From assembly GCA_009774585.1 (NCBI GenBank), contig VSOA01000066.1, positions 1-14,550 on the forward strand: a stretch of DNA of 14,550 nucleotides, written 5' to 3'. Below the pieces are notes generated by a model. It was given only the letters and a program-made list of their open reading frames with translations. It had not been told where the DNA came from and ran no database searches. The stretch comes from Lachnospiraceae bacterium. GTDB taxonomy: Bacteria; Bacillota; Clostridia; Lachnospirales; Lachnospiraceae. Shown in pieces: positions 14,277 through 14,550 of the stretch (positions are counted from its first letter, which is position 1; each line of letters begins with the position of its first letter). A program made the position numbers and the translations under genes.

Positions 14277-14303
14277 TTAGCACTCTATTTGGTTGAGTGC
14301 TAA
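14277..14303. promoter_or_regulatory. CIRCE operator, binding site of HrcA
   Basis: TTAGCACTC (14277-14285) and GAGTGCTAA (14295-14303) form the full consensus CIRCE inverted repeat with the standard 9-base spacer. HrcA binds CIRCE at normal temperature to repress chaperone operons. It lies between the promoter and hrcA, so the operon is autoregulated. Confidence 0.98.
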
Positions 14304-14319
14304 CAATGGGAGAAATGGT

Positions 14320-14550
14320 ATGCAGTTGGATGAAAGAAAATATAAAATATTGCAAGCCATCATTCGCAACTATTTAGAAACAGGAGAACCGGTAGGAAGC
14401 AGGACTATTTCCAAGTATACGGATCTGAATTTGAGTTCGGCAACCATCCGTAATGAGATGGCGGATTTGGAAGAGCTTGGTTACATTCTTCAGCCGCATA
14501 CTTCCGCGGGACGCATCCCATCTGATCAAGGCTATCGTCTGTATGTTGAT
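14320..14550 (+). CDS. hrcA: Heat-inducible transcription repressor HrcA (5' part, runs off the window)
   Basis: Only the first 77 codons are present. They begin MQLDERKYKILQAIIRNYLE and continue with TGEPVGSRTIS (21-31), SSATIRNEMADLEELGYI (39-56) and TSAGRIPSDQGYRLYVD (60-76), the winged-helix DNA-binding domain characteristic of HrcA. The ATG follows GGGAGA at six bases. Other ATGs at 14306 and 14315 are out of frame. HrcA represses the class I heat-shock genes through CIRCE and is refolded by GroEL. In Clostridia it usually opens an hrcA-grpE-dnaK-dnaJ operon, which is expected just beyond the window. Confidence 0.98.
   Translation, partial: MQLDERKYKILQAIIRNYLETGEPVGSRTISKYTDLNLSSATIRNEMADLEELGYILQPHTSAGRIPSDQGYRLYVD

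Overview
The window looks like chromosomal DNA from a clostridial Firmicute, most likely a gut-type Lachnospiraceae. The reasons are moderate GC with AT-rich intergenic DNA, GGAGG-type ribosome sites, SigA-like TTGACA/TATAAT promoters, a CIRCE operator with hrcA, a pyruvate kinase that lacks the extra C-terminal domain, and a lysine/alanine-rich protein of a type common in Lachnospiraceae. Most genes are core metabolism or housekeeping. No IS element, CRISPR array, tRNA or rRNA was seen.

Layout. (1) 58-1594: a GNAT acetyltransferase gene (minus) diverges from a LysR-type regulator gene (plus); the space between holds a dyad with T-N11-A geometry. (2) 1746-2372: a small lipoprotein with its own strong promoter. 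(3) 2440-4551: an ammonium-channel gene whose product carries a C-terminal PII (GlnK) domain. It has a near-consensus promoter, then two intrinsic terminators in the leader, which implies control by antitermination, and a 17-bp terminator stem after the gene. (4) 4747-7145: pyruvate kinase (plus) and an AEC-family permease (minus) converge so tightly that their stop codons overlap. (5) 7146-9025: a low-density, more AT-rich stretch holding a nucleotidyltransferase gene, decayed gene fragments (one resembling the DUF1016/YhcG nuclease family), a terminator, and an extended -10 promoter with a perfect palindrome beside it. (6) 9026-13322: a likely operon of GH36 alpha-galactosidase, a class I/II PLP aminotransferase and undecaprenyl-diphosphatase UppP. 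(7) 13405-14130: a monocistronic gene for a histone-H1-like lysine-rich protein with a small C-terminal domain. (8) 14155-14550: overlapping hairpins ending in a terminator, then promoter, CIRCE and the 5' end of hrcA, which runs off the window and probably begins a dnaK heat-shock operon.

The most interesting unit is the ammonium channel-PII fusion under a leader with two terminators. The channel carries its own nitrogen sensor, and its transcription appears to be conditional. One hairpin in the leader has an AxxGxx hexaloop and overlaps the second terminator, as in the RNA sites read by ANTAR-domain antiterminators. Only one of the two hairpins such a site needs could be found, so this stays a hypothesis. 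The second area of interest is 8425-8799, where recognisable protein pieces lie in different frames and show gene decay.
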